DNA of 64,000 bases from Burkholderiaceae bacterium 16 (GTDB taxonomy: Bacteria; Pseudomonadota; Gammaproteobacteria; Burkholderiales; Burkholderiaceae): contig JYOD01000104.1 of assembly GCA_000955785.1 (NCBI GenBank), positions 86,313-150,312 of the forward strand, in the 5' to 3' direction. Shown piece after piece: positions 1 through 8,858 of the stretch. Each line of letters begins with the position of its first letter. The first letter of the stretch is position 1. The position numbers and the translations under genes were made by a program. Under the pieces are notes generated by a model. The model worked only from the letters and a program-made list of their open reading frames with translations. It did no database searches and had not been told where the DNA came from.

Positions 1-386
1 CCCTTGGTGGCGGTGCCCAGCAAGGTCGAAGTCTCCTGCTTGAGCTGGTAGCGCGCGGCCAGCGCTTCGGCCTGCCGGCCCTGCACCAGCACACCCACTG
101 ACGTACCGGCGAACACCACTTCATCGCTAGCGAAGCCGTCCTGCACGATGGGCTGCGGCAGCCTGTAGATGGCCGCGCCCAGCCTGGACAGATCCGGCTT
201 GGCGAGCTTCTCGGCGGCCTCGTAGAGCGCGGTGGCGGTCTTCGTCGTGTAGGGCGGCTTGCACAGCGCTGCGTCAAAAAACGGCCTGGCGCCATCGGCC
301 GCGGCCGCGGCCCCGTGCAGCAACGCGGCGCCGCAGCCGATCGCGGCGATCATGCCGTGGTGGCGATGGACGTTGAAAATGCGCAT
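1..386 (-). CDS. Exported hypothetical protein (3' end outside window)
   Basis: Only the N-terminal ~128 residues are inside the window; the frame runs off the left edge without a stop. The ATG at 386 follows a GGAG-type ribosome binding site. The first ~30 residues form a basic start plus an Ala-rich hydrophobic stretch ending AAAADGARPF, which reads as a Sec signal peptide, so the product is probably periplasmic. Downstream the text contains an ALCKPPYTTKTATALYEA segment with a cysteine, but I do not recognise the family. It is transcribed in the same direction as radA further right, with an independent start. Confidence 0.6.
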   Translation of the reverse strand, partial: MRIFNVHRHHGMIAAIGCGAALLHGAAAAADGARPFFDAALCKPPYTTKTATALYEAAEKLAKPDLSRLGAAIYRLPQPIVQDGFASDEVVFAGTSVGVLVQGRQAEALAARYQLKQETSTLLGTATK

Positions 387-465
387 GGATGAACTCCGAT
401 TGAAAAAGTGCTTCGGAATATACCCAAAGTTGCCACTGGAGAGGGTCGGGAAAGGGCTGGCGCCC

Positions 466-1827
466 TCACTCCAGGTGCCGGACCCGGTCGATTGCCTGTT
501 CCAGCCGCTCCACCGCCATCACCTCCAGCCCGTCGATCTTCTGCTTGGGCGCATTGGCCTTGGGAATCACCGCCATCGAGAAGCCAAGCTTGGCCGCTTC
601 GCGCAAGCGTTCCTGCCCGCGCGGGCTGGGCCGGATCTCGCCGGCCAGGCCGACTTCGCCGAAGACCACCAGCCCGCGCGGCAGCGGCTTGTTGCGCATG
701 GAGGAATGGATAGCCAGCAGCACCGCCAGGTCGGCCGCCGGCTCGGAGATCTTGACCCCGCCCACGGCGTTGAGAAACACGTCCTGGTCGAAGCATGCAA
801 TGCCGGCATGGCGATGCAGCACCGCCAGCAGCATGGCCAGCCGGTTCTGCTCCAGCCCCACGGCCAGGCGCCGCGGGTTCGGCACGTGCGCGGTATCCAC
901 CAGCGCCTGCACCTCCACCAGCAGCGGCCGCGTGCCCTCCTGCGTCACCAGCACGCAGGAACCGGGCACCACCTGCTCGTGCTGCGACAGGAACAGCGCG
1001 GAGGGATTGCTGACGCCGCGCAGGCCACGCTCGGTCATGGCGAACACGCCCAGCTCGTTGACCGCGCCGAAGCGGTTCTTGAAAGCGCGGATCAGGCGGT
1101 GCGAGGAATGCGTGTCGCCCTCGAAATACAAAACGGTATCGACTATATGCTCCAGCACGCGCGGCCCGGCCAGGCTGCCGTCCTTGGTCACGTGCCCGAC
1201 CAGGATGATGGTGGTGCCCGTGCTCTTGGCGATGCGGGTGAGCTGGGCCGCGCACTCGCGCACCTGGGCCACCGAGCCCGGCGCCGAGGTCAGCGCCTCC
1301 GAGAACAAGGTCTGGATCGAATCGATCACTGCCACCTCGGGCTTCTCCGCCTCCAGCGTGGACTGGATCTTTTCCAGCTGGATCTCCGCCAGCAGCGCCA
1401 GGTGCGGACTGTCGACACCGAGGCGCTGCGCGCGCAATGCAATCTGCGCGCCGGATTCCTCGCCGCTGACGTACAGCACGCGCCGTTCCGCGGCCAGGTT
1501 GGCCAGCGCCTGCAACAGCAGGGTGGACTTGCCGATGCCGGGATCGCCGCCGATCAGCACCACGCCGCCGGAAACCAGGCCGCCGCCCAGCACGCGGTCG
1601 AACTCATCGATGCCGCTGGAGAAACGCGGCACGTCGGCGGCGTCGATTTCCGACAGGCGCTGCACCATCGCGGAAGCCGCCAGCGGCTGGAAGCGCTTGG
1701 CCGAGCCGGTTTCCGCCACGGTCTCCACCAGGGTGTTCCATTGCTGGCACTGCGGGCACTGGCCTTGCCAGCGCGGCGAGGTACCACCGCATTCGGTGCA
1801 GGTGTAGACGTTCTTGGGCTTGGCCAA
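466..1827 (-). CDS. radA: DNA repair protein RadA (Sms)
   Basis: RadA is a RecA-like ATPase with a Lon-protease-like C-terminus that helps process branched recombination intermediates. The 453-residue length fits the family. Visible features: a C4 zinc finger (C10, C13, C24, C27), a Walker A motif GGDPGIGKST at about residues 93-102, the RadA-specific KNRFG motif near residue 250 and the Lon-like domain over the last ~170 residues. I chose the TTG at 1827 because family proteins begin M-A-K-P-K and a GAGG ribosome binding site precedes it; the frame is open 20 codons further upstream to an ATG at 1887. It lies downstream of alr on the same strand. Confidence 0.96.
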   Translation of the reverse strand: MAKPKNVYTCTECGGTSPRWQGQCPQCQQWNTLVETVAETGSAKRFQPLAASAMVQRLSEIDAADVPRFSSGIDEFDRVLGGGLVSGGVVLIGGDPGIGKSTLLLQALANLAAERRVLYVSGEESGAQIALRAQRLGVDSPHLALLAEIQLEKIQSTLEAEKPEVAVIDSIQTLFSEALTSAPGSVAQVRECAAQLTRIAKSTGTTIILVGHVTKDGSLAGPRVLEHIVDTVLYFEGDTHSSHRLIRAFKNRFGAVNELGVFAMTERGLRGVSNPSALFLSQHEQVVPGSCVLVTQEGTRPLLVEVQALVDTAHVPNPRRLAVGLEQNRLAMLLAVLHRHAGIACFDQDVFLNAVGGVKISEPAADLAVLLAIHSSMRNKPLPRGLVVFGEVGLAGEIRPSPRGQERLREAAKLGFSMAVIPKANAPKQKIDGLEVMAVERLEQAIDRVRHLE

Positions 1828-2004
1828 CTGGAGTCCTCGGGAATGGGGGGATATGAGATACCGCGGGTGCAGGCAGGCGGGCAACACATCCCGCGTGGGC
1901 GAGCCGCGCCGTCAATGCGGAGCACATGCGCGGCCCGGAGCCGCCGCGGCCTGCCCGCGAACGGACCGGCCGGGCTGGATGTGGCAGGCGCTCCGCGCGG
2001 CCGC

Positions 2005-3120
2005 TCAGGCCAGTGCCGGCTGCTCCGGCGCGGTCAGCGTCGCCACAGTCACCGGCACGCGGGGCGACAGTGCGCACATCAGCTCATAGCCCACGGTACC
2101 GCTGGCGGCAGCGACGTCGTCGATCGGCAAGCCCTGGCCCCACAGGGTCACGGGACTGCCCACCTTGGCCTTGGGGCAAGGGGTCAGGTCGACGCAGATC
2201 ATGTCCATGGAGACCCGGCCCACCAGACGGGTACGCACGCCGTCGACCAGCACCGGCGCCGGGTTGTCGCCCCAGCCCGCCGCATGCCGCGGATAGCCGT
2301 CGGCATAGCCGCAGGCCACCACGCCGATGCGCATCGGCCGCTCGGCCTTGAACAGCGAACCGTAGCCAACGGTATCGCCCGGCTGGAGGTCCTGTATCGA
2401 GATCAGCTCGCTGTGCAGCGACATGGCCGGCTGCAGGCCGAAGCTGGACACATCGGCCACCTGGCCCGTGGGCGATGCGCCGTACAGCACCACCCCTGGC
2501 CGGACCCAGGCGCGGTGGGCCTGCGGATGCCACAGCGTGGCGGCGGAGTTGGACAAGCTGGCCTCGCCCGGCAGGTTCGCGGTGGTGGCGTCGAACACTT
2601 CCATCTGGTGCGCGATGCCGCGCGCGCTGTCGGCGTCCGAGAAATGGGTCATATGCACGATACTGCCCACGCATGAGAGGGTCCGCGCACGCTCCCAGGC
2701 TGTCCGGTATTGCTCCGGGCGAAAGCCCAGGCGGTTCATGCCCGTATTGAGCTTGAGCTGGATCGCCAGCGGGCCCTTGGGCCGCGCCACTTCCAGCATG
2801 CGGAGTTGTTCGTCGCAGTGCACCACGGTGGTGAGGCGGTACTGCTCCAGCAGGGCCACATCCTGCGGCTGGAAGAAACCCTCCAGCAGCAGGATCGGGC
2901 CCTGCCAGCCCAGCTCGCGCAACAGCACGGCTTCGTTCAGGTCGAGCAGGCCGAAACCGTCGGCGGCGCGCAGGCCGGCGAAAGCACGGCGGATGCCGTG
3001 GCCATAGGCGTTGGCCTTGATCACGGCCCAGACCCGCGACTGGGGTGCGCAACGGCGCACAACGTCCAGGTTGTTGGCCAGGGCCGGTTGGTGGATGACG
3101 GCGTGAATGGGTCTTGGCAT
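2005..3120 (-). CDS. alr: Alanine racemase
   Basis: A PLP-dependent racemase making D-alanine for peptidoglycan in the cytoplasm. The 371-residue protein has the PLP-lysine motif AVIKANAYGHG (K35) near the N-terminus and the catalytic tyrosine region VGYGSLF in the C-terminal half, followed by the SMDMICVDL strand. Start ATG at 3120 gives the usual family N-terminus; the frame extends 62 codons upstream but that stretch is unlike any racemase. It sits divergent from lplT and upstream of radA, a grouping I associate with Burkholderiales. Whether it is the biosynthetic or a catabolic paralogue cannot be told from sequence alone. Confidence 0.95.
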   Translation of the reverse strand: MPRPIHAVIHQPALANNLDVVRRCAPQSRVWAVIKANAYGHGIRRAFAGLRAADGFGLLDLNEAVLLRELGWQGPILLLEGFFQPQDVALLEQYRLTTVVHCDEQLRMLEVARPKGPLAIQLKLNTGMNRLGFRPEQYRTAWERARTLSCVGSIVHMTHFSDADSARGIAHQMEVFDATTANLPGEASLSNSAATLWHPQAHRAWVRPGVVLYGASPTGQVADVSSFGLQPAMSLHSELISIQDLQPGDTVGYGSLFKAERPMRIGVVACGYADGYPRHAAGWGDNPAPVLVDGVRTRLVGRVSMDMICVDLTPCPKAKVGSPVTLWGQGLPIDDVAAASGTVGYELMCALSPRVPVTVATLTAPEQPALA

Positions 3121-3552
3121 GAGATCGCTTCTAGAGGCTTGCGGCGCGGCGGCGCGGCTGGGGTCCTGGCTGTCTGGCTGGAACGCGCCCGCCCGATGGT
3201 TGCACCATATCCGGGAAGACCCGGTACGCGCGGCACGTTGCACAGACGTTATTTGAACACATTGGAGCAAACATTTAGGGAATCGCGGCGCGCTTGCGTT
3301 GTCCAACCGGCGTCCCGTGGATGCTCGGAATCGCCTTATTTTCGTGTTATAAAGCCGGACGTTCCGGCCATGTTTTAAAAGTGATGCAATATGTCAAACA
3401 CGGTCAGGCAAACTGCGCGGCACTCCCGGGGTTGGCACGAGCATCACTTTGACAACAACGCGGGCCCAGGTTCCCTACAGGCAACAACGGCGCCGAGCGG
3501 CGCGCTGGTGCCAGTCACGCACGGTAATAGCGATGGAGATAGAGTCCAAAGT
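3121..3552. other. alr-lplT divergent intergenic region
   Basis: A 432-bp gap between divergent alr and lplT. A TATAAA -10 candidate for lplT lies at 3348-3353, with no good -35. Immediately after it is a small hairpin GCCGGA-CGT-TCCGGC (3354-3368) followed by an A/T-rich stretch. The lplT frame is open back to an ATG at 3391, so up to 54 extra residues (His/Ser/Gly-rich) could be translated, but they are not part of the transporter fold and I treat them as leader. Confidence 0.5.
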
Positions 3553-4872
3553 ATGAAGAAGGGTTTTTATACCATCATGGCGGCGCAGTTCTTCTCATCG
3601 CTGGCCGACAATGCGCTGCTCATCGCCGCCATCGCCCTTCTCACCGAACTGCATTCCCCGCCGTGGATGACCCCGCTGCTCAAGTTGTTCTTCGTGCTCT
3701 CCTACGTCGTGCTGGCCGCCTTCGTGGGCGCCTTCGCCGACTCGATGCCCAAGGGCAAGGTGATGTTCATCACGAACACCATCAAGATCGGCGGTTGCGC
3801 CATCATGATGTTCGGACTGCACCCGCTGCTGGCCTATGGCATCGTCGGGTTCGGCGCGGCGGCCTACTCGCCCGCCAAGTACGGCATCCTCACCGAACTG
3901 CTCCCCCCCGAAAAGCTGGTGGCCGCCAATGGCTGGATCGAAGGCCTGACCGTGGGCTCGATCATCCTCGGCACCGTGGTGGGTGGCGCGCTGATCTCGG
4001 TGCATATTTCGCAACTTCTGCTGGGCATCGACGTACCCGGCGTCAATACCGGCATCAATACGCCGGCCGAGGCTGCAATGGTGGTGATCATGCTGTTCTA
4101 CGTGATCGCAGCCATCTTCAACCTGTTCATTCCCGAGACCGGTGCGCGTTACCCGCAGCAGGAAAAGAACCCGATCAAGCTGATTGCCGAATTCGCCGAC
4201 TGCTTTACCGCGCTATGGCGCGACAAATTGGGCCAGATCTCGCTGGCCGTGACCACGCTGTTCTGGGGCGCCGGCGCCACGCTGCAGTTCATCGTGCTGA
4301 AATGGGCGGAGAAGTCGCTCAGCCTGAACCTCTCACAAGGCGCGCTGCTGCAGGCCGTGGTGGCAGTGGGCGTCGCGGTCGGCGCGATCATGGCGGCCAT
4401 GCGCATTCCCCTGCGCAAGTCGCTGTCGGTGCTGCCCTTCGGCGTGGCGATGGGCGTGGTGGTGATGCTGATGGCCTTCTACACCAAGAACAGCATGCCC
4501 GACATTACGTTCCAGTTCTTCGGCATGCACATGCCGTTGTACATGGCCATCGCCTACGTGTTCCTGATGCTGGTAGGCGGCATGTCCGGCTACTTCGTGG
4601 TGCCGATGAACGCCCTGCTGCAGCACCGCGGGCACGTGCTGCTATCGGCCGGGCACTCGATTGCCGTGCAGAACTTCAACGAGAACGTTTCCGTGCTGCT
4701 GATGCTGTGCCTGTACGCATTGCTGATCAAGCTCAATGTGCCTATCGGCATCGTCATCGTCGCGTTCGGCATTTTTGTCTGCGTGACCATGCTGCTGGTG
4801 ATGCGCCAGCACCGCTACAACGTGCGGACCTTCAATTCGCTGGCCATGATCGGCGAAGACAAACACCACTAG
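3553..4872 (+). CDS. lplT: Lysophospholipid transporter LplT (MFS)
   Basis: An inner-membrane major-facilitator protein that flips lysophospholipids inward for re-acylation. The 439 residues contain about 12 hydrophobic helices, starting with the family signature MKKGFYTIMAAQFFSSLADN, which defines the ATG at 3553. An upstream in-frame ATG at 3391 would add 54 non-conserved residues. In enterobacteria LplT is fused or adjacent to the acyltransferase Aas; here no aas is next to it and the neighbour is alr instead, as in other Burkholderiales. The start is the only uncertain point. Confidence 0.93.
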   Translation: MKKGFYTIMAAQFFSSLADNALLIAAIALLTELHSPPWMTPLLKLFFVLSYVVLAAFVGAFADSMPKGKVMFITNTIKIGGCAIMMFGLHPLLAYGIVGFGAAAYSPAKYGILTELLPPEKLVAANGWIEGLTVGSIILGTVVGGALISVHISQLLLGIDVPGVNTGINTPAEAAMVVIMLFYVIAAIFNLFIPETGARYPQQEKNPIKLIAEFADCFTALWRDKLGQISLAVTTLFWGAGATLQFIVLKWAEKSLSLNLSQGALLQAVVAVGVAVGAIMAAMRIPLRKSLSVLPFGVAMGVVVMLMAFYTKNSMPDITFQFFGMHMPLYMAIAYVFLMLVGGMSGYFVVPMNALLQHRGHVLLSAGHSIAVQNFNENVSVLLMLCLYALLIKLNVPIGIVIVAFGIFVCVTMLLVMRQHRYNVRTFNSLAMIGEDKHH

Positions 4873-4898
4873 CCAGGCAGAGGGCCGGGCACGGCCCT

Positions 4899-6002
4899 TC
4901 ACCCCACCGGCCTGGCGATGCGCTGGCGCGCACGCTCTTCCCACCCCGGCGGCACCACGAAGCCGCGCGTACGTTCCCGCCACACGCCGGGCTGCCCCGC
5001 CGGTTCCACTTCGCATAGCATCACCGGGGCCTCGCGCCGCCAGTTCTTCTCGTGGTGCGTTTCGGCAAAGCGCTGCGCCAGGGCCTCCTGCACCGCCTCT
5101 GGCGTCTCCGTATGCGCTTGTGCCACCCTGGCCGGCGCCATCCATGCCGAGCGCGGCAGCCGGTACCAGCGCGATCCTTCTCGCTTGTGCGCCCAGTCCG
5201 ACCAGTCCTGCAAGGTAGACCACCAGCCATGCAAGTGGTCGGGCGCGATTCCCAGATCGCCGATGGCAGCCGGCACCACGCCGTCCCGGTAGAACAGCCA
5301 CCCGAGCAGGTAGACCTCGCTGCGATCGACCGGCCGGCCCAGTAGCGCACGGGCCTCCGGCGTATGCGACAGCGGCAGCTGGCGGCGCACGATATGTTCG
5401 AGCTTGTCGCCCAGCCGGTCCACCAGGTTGGGGCCGACGAAGCAATGCCGGTCCAGCACGGCGTTGCCGCCCCCGCCACCGCGCGGCCCGGCATTCGCGA
5501 GGGGCTCGACCAGCAGGTAGAACTTGGCCGCCATCTCCCAGTGCACGGTGGCGCCGCTGGCCACGTCTCGCCAGACAAAATCCAGCTCTCCAAGCGTTTG
5601 CACGCCATGGGTGCCGGCGCGGCGCACCGGCAGGTTCGCCGCGAGCAGTTCCAGTCCCTCGGTGTGTTCCAGCGTGAATTGCAGCAGGCGTTCCGCGTGC
5701 CGGCCCAGGCGCAGGCTGGGCGCGGGCGACGGACCACGCACGCGTTGCTGTTCCTGGCCAAGCGCCAGCTCGGCAATGGTGGGCGGCAGCGAGCCGGGAT
5801 CGGCAGCCGGCAGCCAGCGCTGCCAGGCGGCTAGTGCCCCTTCCGGCCAGCGCGCCAGGGCCGCGTGCGAAAGCGCCGAGCCGTTGAGGATGGGATGGGC
5901 CGCCTCAGCTTCGGGCAGGAACGCGAGCAATGGGGGCGAAAGCGAGCACCAGGCGAGTTCGCGCAGGCGCTGCGAGGCGGCATGGCGCCAGAGCGGCGCC
6001 AT
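4899..6002 (-). CDS. DUF1853 family protein
   Basis: A 367-residue cytoplasmic protein matching DUF1853, a conserved proteobacterial family of unknown function. Recognisable blocks are GELDFVWRD and HWEMAAKFYLL near the middle and LGRPVDRSEVYLLGWLFYR in the C-terminal half. The DFVWRD...HWEMAAKFYL pattern resembles the D/E-x-K core of restriction-like nucleases, but this is inference only. Start ATG at 6002 is preferred; the frame continues upstream to 6095, which would overlap the end of the uracil-DNA glycosylase gene (stop at 6034). It is the last gene of the tsaB-rimI-UDG operon. Confidence 0.75.
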   Translation of the reverse strand: MAPLWRHAASQRLRELAWCSLSPPLLAFLPEAEAAHPILNGSALSHAALARWPEGALAAWQRWLPAADPGSLPPTIAELALGQEQQRVRGPSPAPSLRLGRHAERLLQFTLEHTEGLELLAANLPVRRAGTHGVQTLGELDFVWRDVASGATVHWEMAAKFYLLVEPLANAGPRGGGGGNAVLDRHCFVGPNLVDRLGDKLEHIVRRQLPLSHTPEARALLGRPVDRSEVYLLGWLFYRDGVVPAAIGDLGIAPDHLHGWWSTLQDWSDWAHKREGSRWYRLPRSAWMAPARVAQAHTETPEAVQEALAQRFAETHHEKNWRREAPVMLCEVEPAGQPGVWRERTRGFVVPPGWEERARQRIARPVG

Positions 6003-6033
6003 CTCGATGGCGCCGCCGGGGCTTAGCGCGAAA

Positions 6034-7017
6034 TCAGGCCTTGGCTCCCGCACGGTCGTGCACCTCGCGTGCCAGGCACAGGTCCTCCCAGGCACGCGCC
6101 TTGTCGGACAAGGTGCGCAACAGGTAGGCGGGATGGTAGGTCACCACCACCGGGATGCCTTCATAGCTGTGGACGGTGCCGCGCAGCTTGCCGATCGGCG
6201 TGGTGGTGCGCAGCAGGGACTGAGCGGCAAAGCGCCCCAGCACCACGATCAGCTTGGGCTGGATCAATGCGATCTGGCGCTTCAGGTAGGGTTCGCACTG
6301 GGCGACCTCTTCCGGCTCGGGATTGCGGTTGCCGGGGGGACGGCACTTGAGCACGTTGGCGATATACACATTGCGTCCGCGCGCCAGGTCCAGGGACGCC
6401 AGCATATTGTCGAGCAGCTTGCCGGCCTGGCCGACGAAGGGCTCGCCCTGCTTGTCCTCGTTTTCGCCAGGCGCCTCGCCGATCAGCATCCATTCGGCCT
6501 GGCGGTCGCCCACGCCGAACACGGTCTGGGTGCGGCCGTTGCACAACTGGCAGTCCATGCAGCCCGAGACGCGCTGTTCGAGCGCGGTCCAATCCAGCGC
6601 TGAAATGGCGGCGGAACGCGCATCGGCGTCCACACCCGGTTGGGCTGCCGGCGAGAGATCGAAGCCGCTTTCCGCAGGGGTCGCGACGGGCAGCCGGGGA
6701 GGAAGACGGACCGGTGCCGGTGCCGGGACGGGCCCGGCATCCATGTCTGGCCCCCATGCGGAAGGCGCCGCCCCTGCAACCGCGTCGTCCGCGCCGCCTT
6801 CGGCTGGCGCGTCGACAGCCGCAGCGCGCATGATGACAACCTGCGCGGCTTCCTGCGCGGGCTGGTCGTCGTGATCCAGGGCATCCTCACCGACGGTGGC
6901 GGAGGCGTCCGCGGCCGCTCCGGGTGGCTCGGCGGCCTCCGGCATGGCTGGGGCGCGGCGCAGCACCCATTCATCGGCGATGCCGAGCACTTCGAGAAAC
7001 CTGGCGCGGCGGCTCAT
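6034..7017 (-). CDS. Family 4 uracil-DNA glycosylase
   Basis: Removes uracil from DNA in base-excision repair. The 327-residue protein has a ~140-residue low-complexity Ala/Pro/Asp-rich N-terminal extension, then a C-terminal family 4 domain with GEAPGENEDKQGEPFVG (motif 1) and the HPAYLL motif near the end. Cysteines in GCMDCQLC and in KCRPPGNRNPEPEEVAQC are placed to bind the 4Fe-4S cluster of this family. The ATG at 7017 overlaps the rimI stop in an ATGA. The long extension is common in Burkholderiales orthologues and may be disordered. Confidence 0.92.
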   Translation of the reverse strand: MSRRARFLEVLGIADEWVLRRAPAMPEAAEPPGAAADASATVGEDALDHDDQPAQEAAQVVIMRAAAVDAPAEGGADDAVAGAAPSAWGPDMDAGPVPAPAPVRLPPRLPVATPAESGFDLSPAAQPGVDADARSAAISALDWTALEQRVSGCMDCQLCNGRTQTVFGVGDRQAEWMLIGEAPGENEDKQGEPFVGQAGKLLDNMLASLDLARGRNVYIANVLKCRPPGNRNPEPEEVAQCEPYLKRQIALIQPKLIVVLGRFAAQSLLRTTTPIGKLRGTVHSYEGIPVVVTYHPAYLLRTLSDKARAWEDLCLAREVHDRAGAKA

Positions 7018-7598
7018 GGCATGGCCTCCACAGGCGCCCAGGCGCGGCGCAGTACCAGCGCATCCTCCCGCGCATGGCCCGCGGCCGGGTAATAGCCCTT
7101 GCGCCGCCCGATCTCGGCAAAGCCCGCCTGGCGGTACAACTCGATCGCCCCGACGTTGGAGGGCCGCACTTCCAGTAGCATGGTGTGCAGGTGATGCCCG
7201 TGCGACGTGGCCAGGGCAACGGCCAGCAGCAGCCGGCCCAGCCCGCCACGCTGGCGCACCGGGTCCACGGTGATATTGAGCAGGTGCATCTCGTCGACCA
7301 CCGGCATCAGCACCGCATAGGCAACCAGCACGCCGCCGGGATCCCGCAAGGTCAGGCCAATATGCCCCGCCTTGACGGAATTCTCGAAATTGCCGCGCGT
7401 CCACGGATGGCTATAGGCCCTGGCTTCGATCTCCGCGACGGCTTCGACATCCAGCGCGCTCATGCGGCCGATGGTCCAGCCTGCCGGTATGTTCGGCATC
7501 ACCGGCATCTCGGGCCACGCGCAGCCGGCGCCGGCTCCCTGGCCAGAGCCGGGACGGGCCGCGCCGTCGGCGGGTGGCAGGTTGCGCTCCACGCTCAC
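7014..7598 (-). CDS. rimI: Ribosomal protein bS18-alanine N-acetyltransferase
   Basis: A GNAT acetyltransferase that acetylates the N-terminal alanine of ribosomal protein bS18. The 194-residue protein has a ~38-residue N-terminal extension, then the GNAT core with the acetyl-CoA loop RQRGGLG around residue 117 and the LEVRPSNVGAIELYRQAGF block typical of RimI. It overlaps tsaB by 4 nt upstream and the uracil-DNA glycosylase gene by 4 nt downstream, so the three are translationally coupled. The tsaB-rimI pair is widely conserved. Confidence 0.94.
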   Translation of the reverse strand: MSVERNLPPADGAARPGSGQGAGAGCAWPEMPVMPNIPAGWTIGRMSALDVEAVAEIEARAYSHPWTRGNFENSVKAGHIGLTLRDPGGVLVAYAVLMPVVDEMHLLNITVDPVRQRGGLGRLLLAVALATSHGHHLHTMLLEVRPSNVGAIELYRQAGFAEIGRRKGYYPAAGHAREDALVLRRAWAPVEAMP

Positions 7599-8365
7599 GG
7601 CTGCTCCCCCGCTGCGGCCAGCGAGGCGCGCTGCGCCGCCGCGGCCTGGCGCTCGGCGATGGTCTGGGCAACCTTGTCGCGCAGGTAGATCGGCATGGCG
7701 TCCGCCGCCGCGACGGTTTCATTGCGTGCCAGCGCGCGCAGGGCAATCGATACCAGCGCCGGCGCGGCGGGCAAGGCTTCGGGCACGCTTTGCTGCGCCA
7801 TGCCCGTGGCCTTGAGGCGCTCGCCAAACACGGCAGCGGCGCTGCCGGCCAGCCAGAACGGCCCGGCAGGCAGGCTGACGGCCTCGGGCGGGCACACCTG
7901 CATTTCGGTCGCCGCCTGCCACTCGTGTGCGCCGGCGTCCCAGCAGAACGCGCCCGCATAGGCTTCGTCCATGCGCGCATCCAGGGCAACCAGCACCGAC
8001 ACGCCGGGCGGCAAGGCGGGCATCCCCTCCCCGCCCAGGCGCACGCGCTCGGCACAGGCCATCAGCGAATTGACGGGAATCACCGGCAGGTCGGCCCCGA
8101 AGGCCAGCCCCTGGGCCACGCCGCAGGCGGTGCGCAGGCCCGTGAAGGAGCCCGGCCCGGCGCCAAACGCGATGGCGGCACAATCGGACAAGGCGATGCC
8201 GGCCTCGGCCAGCAGCTCGCCGGCGGCCGGCAACACGCGGGAAGACGAGCGCGGGCCGGTATGTTCATGACGAACCAGGCACTCAAGGGCGCCGCCATCG
8301 GCAAGGCGCCCGAGCGCGACCGAACACCACTCGGTGGAGGTTTCAACTGCAAGAATCCAGGACAT
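7595..8365 (-). CDS. tsaB: tRNA threonylcarbamoyladenosine biosynthesis protein TsaB
   Basis: TsaB forms a complex with TsaD and TsaE that makes t6A37 in ANN-decoding tRNAs. The 256-residue protein starts MSWILAVETSTEWCSVALG, the ASKHA-fold phosphate-1-like loop of the family, and has the GAGPGSFTGLRTACGVAQG block around residues 68-86. It is the first gene of the leftward tsaB-rimI-UDG-DUF1853 operon and is divergent from the acyl-CoA-binding protein gene. Confidence 0.95.
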   Translation of the reverse strand: MSWILAVETSTEWCSVALGRLADGGALECLVRHEHTGPRSSSRVLPAAGELLAEAGIALSDCAAIAFGAGPGSFTGLRTACGVAQGLAFGADLPVIPVNSLMACAERVRLGGEGMPALPPGVSVLVALDARMDEAYAGAFCWDAGAHEWQAATEMQVCPPEAVSLPAGPFWLAGSAAAVFGERLKATGMAQQSVPEALPAAPALVSIALRALARNETVAAADAMPIYLRDKVAQTIAERQAAAAQRASLAAAGEQP

Positions 8366-8564
8366 GGCGAGATTGTATCCGGAGCGACCTCAAAAGCTGA
8401 ACTTGCGCGCGTCCGGGCCAACCCACAACCGGGCGCCCCATCCCCGCGGACTGAAGTGTTCTTCGGTTTCATTCAGCGCCAACGCACGGTGGCGGGCGCT
8501 ATCATCGCGGCTCACGCGCTTTGTCCCCCAACGCTTCCCCTTCAAACCCATCCAGGAGAATCCC

Positions 8565-8834
8565 ATGAGCGACCTGCAGGCACGCTTCGCCCAAGCCCAG
8601 CTCGACGTCAAGCAACTGACCGAGCGCCCCAGCAACATGACCCTGCTGCGCCTGTATTCGCTGTTCAAGCAAGGCAGCGAGGGCGACGCCCACGGCGACA
8701 AGCCGGGCATGACCGATTTCGTCGGCCGCTACAAGTTCGAGGCCTGGGAGACGCTCAAGGGCACGGCCCAGGACGACGCCAGGGAAAAATACATCGCGCT
8801 GGTGGAGGAGCTGCGCAGCGGCACCACCGCCTGA
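8565..8834 (+). CDS. Acyl-CoA-binding protein
   Basis: An 89-residue ACBP that sequesters medium/long acyl-CoA esters in the cytoplasm. The four-helix ACBP pattern is complete: LYSLFKQGSEGD (substrate pocket), DFVGRYKFEAWETLKG and the AREKYIALVEEL C-terminal helix. The ATG at 8565 has an AGGAG ribosome binding site at 8554-8558; an upstream in-frame ATG at 8334 is unlikely. ACBP is sporadic in bacteria but usual in Burkholderiales. It is transcribed alone, divergent from tsaB and convergent with the MFS gene. Confidence 0.95.
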   Translation: MSDLQARFAQAQLDVKQLTERPSNMTLLRLYSLFKQGSEGDAHGDKPGMTDFVGRYKFEAWETLKGTAQDDAREKYIALVEELRSGTTA

Positions 8835-8858
8835 AGCCGGACCGCCCCCCCGGTTCCC

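Noticed and set aside
259..2676. Very long plus-strand open frame (805 codons) over radA and alr
   Set aside because: It is antisense to two clearly conserved genes and its translation is a low-complexity Arg/His/Gln/Ala product typical of high-GC shadow frames.
3391..3552. N-terminal extension of LplT by 54 residues
   Set aside because: Family proteins start at MKKGFYTIM; the extension is His/Ser/Gly-rich and unlike a membrane or targeting segment. Kept only as a possible alternative start.
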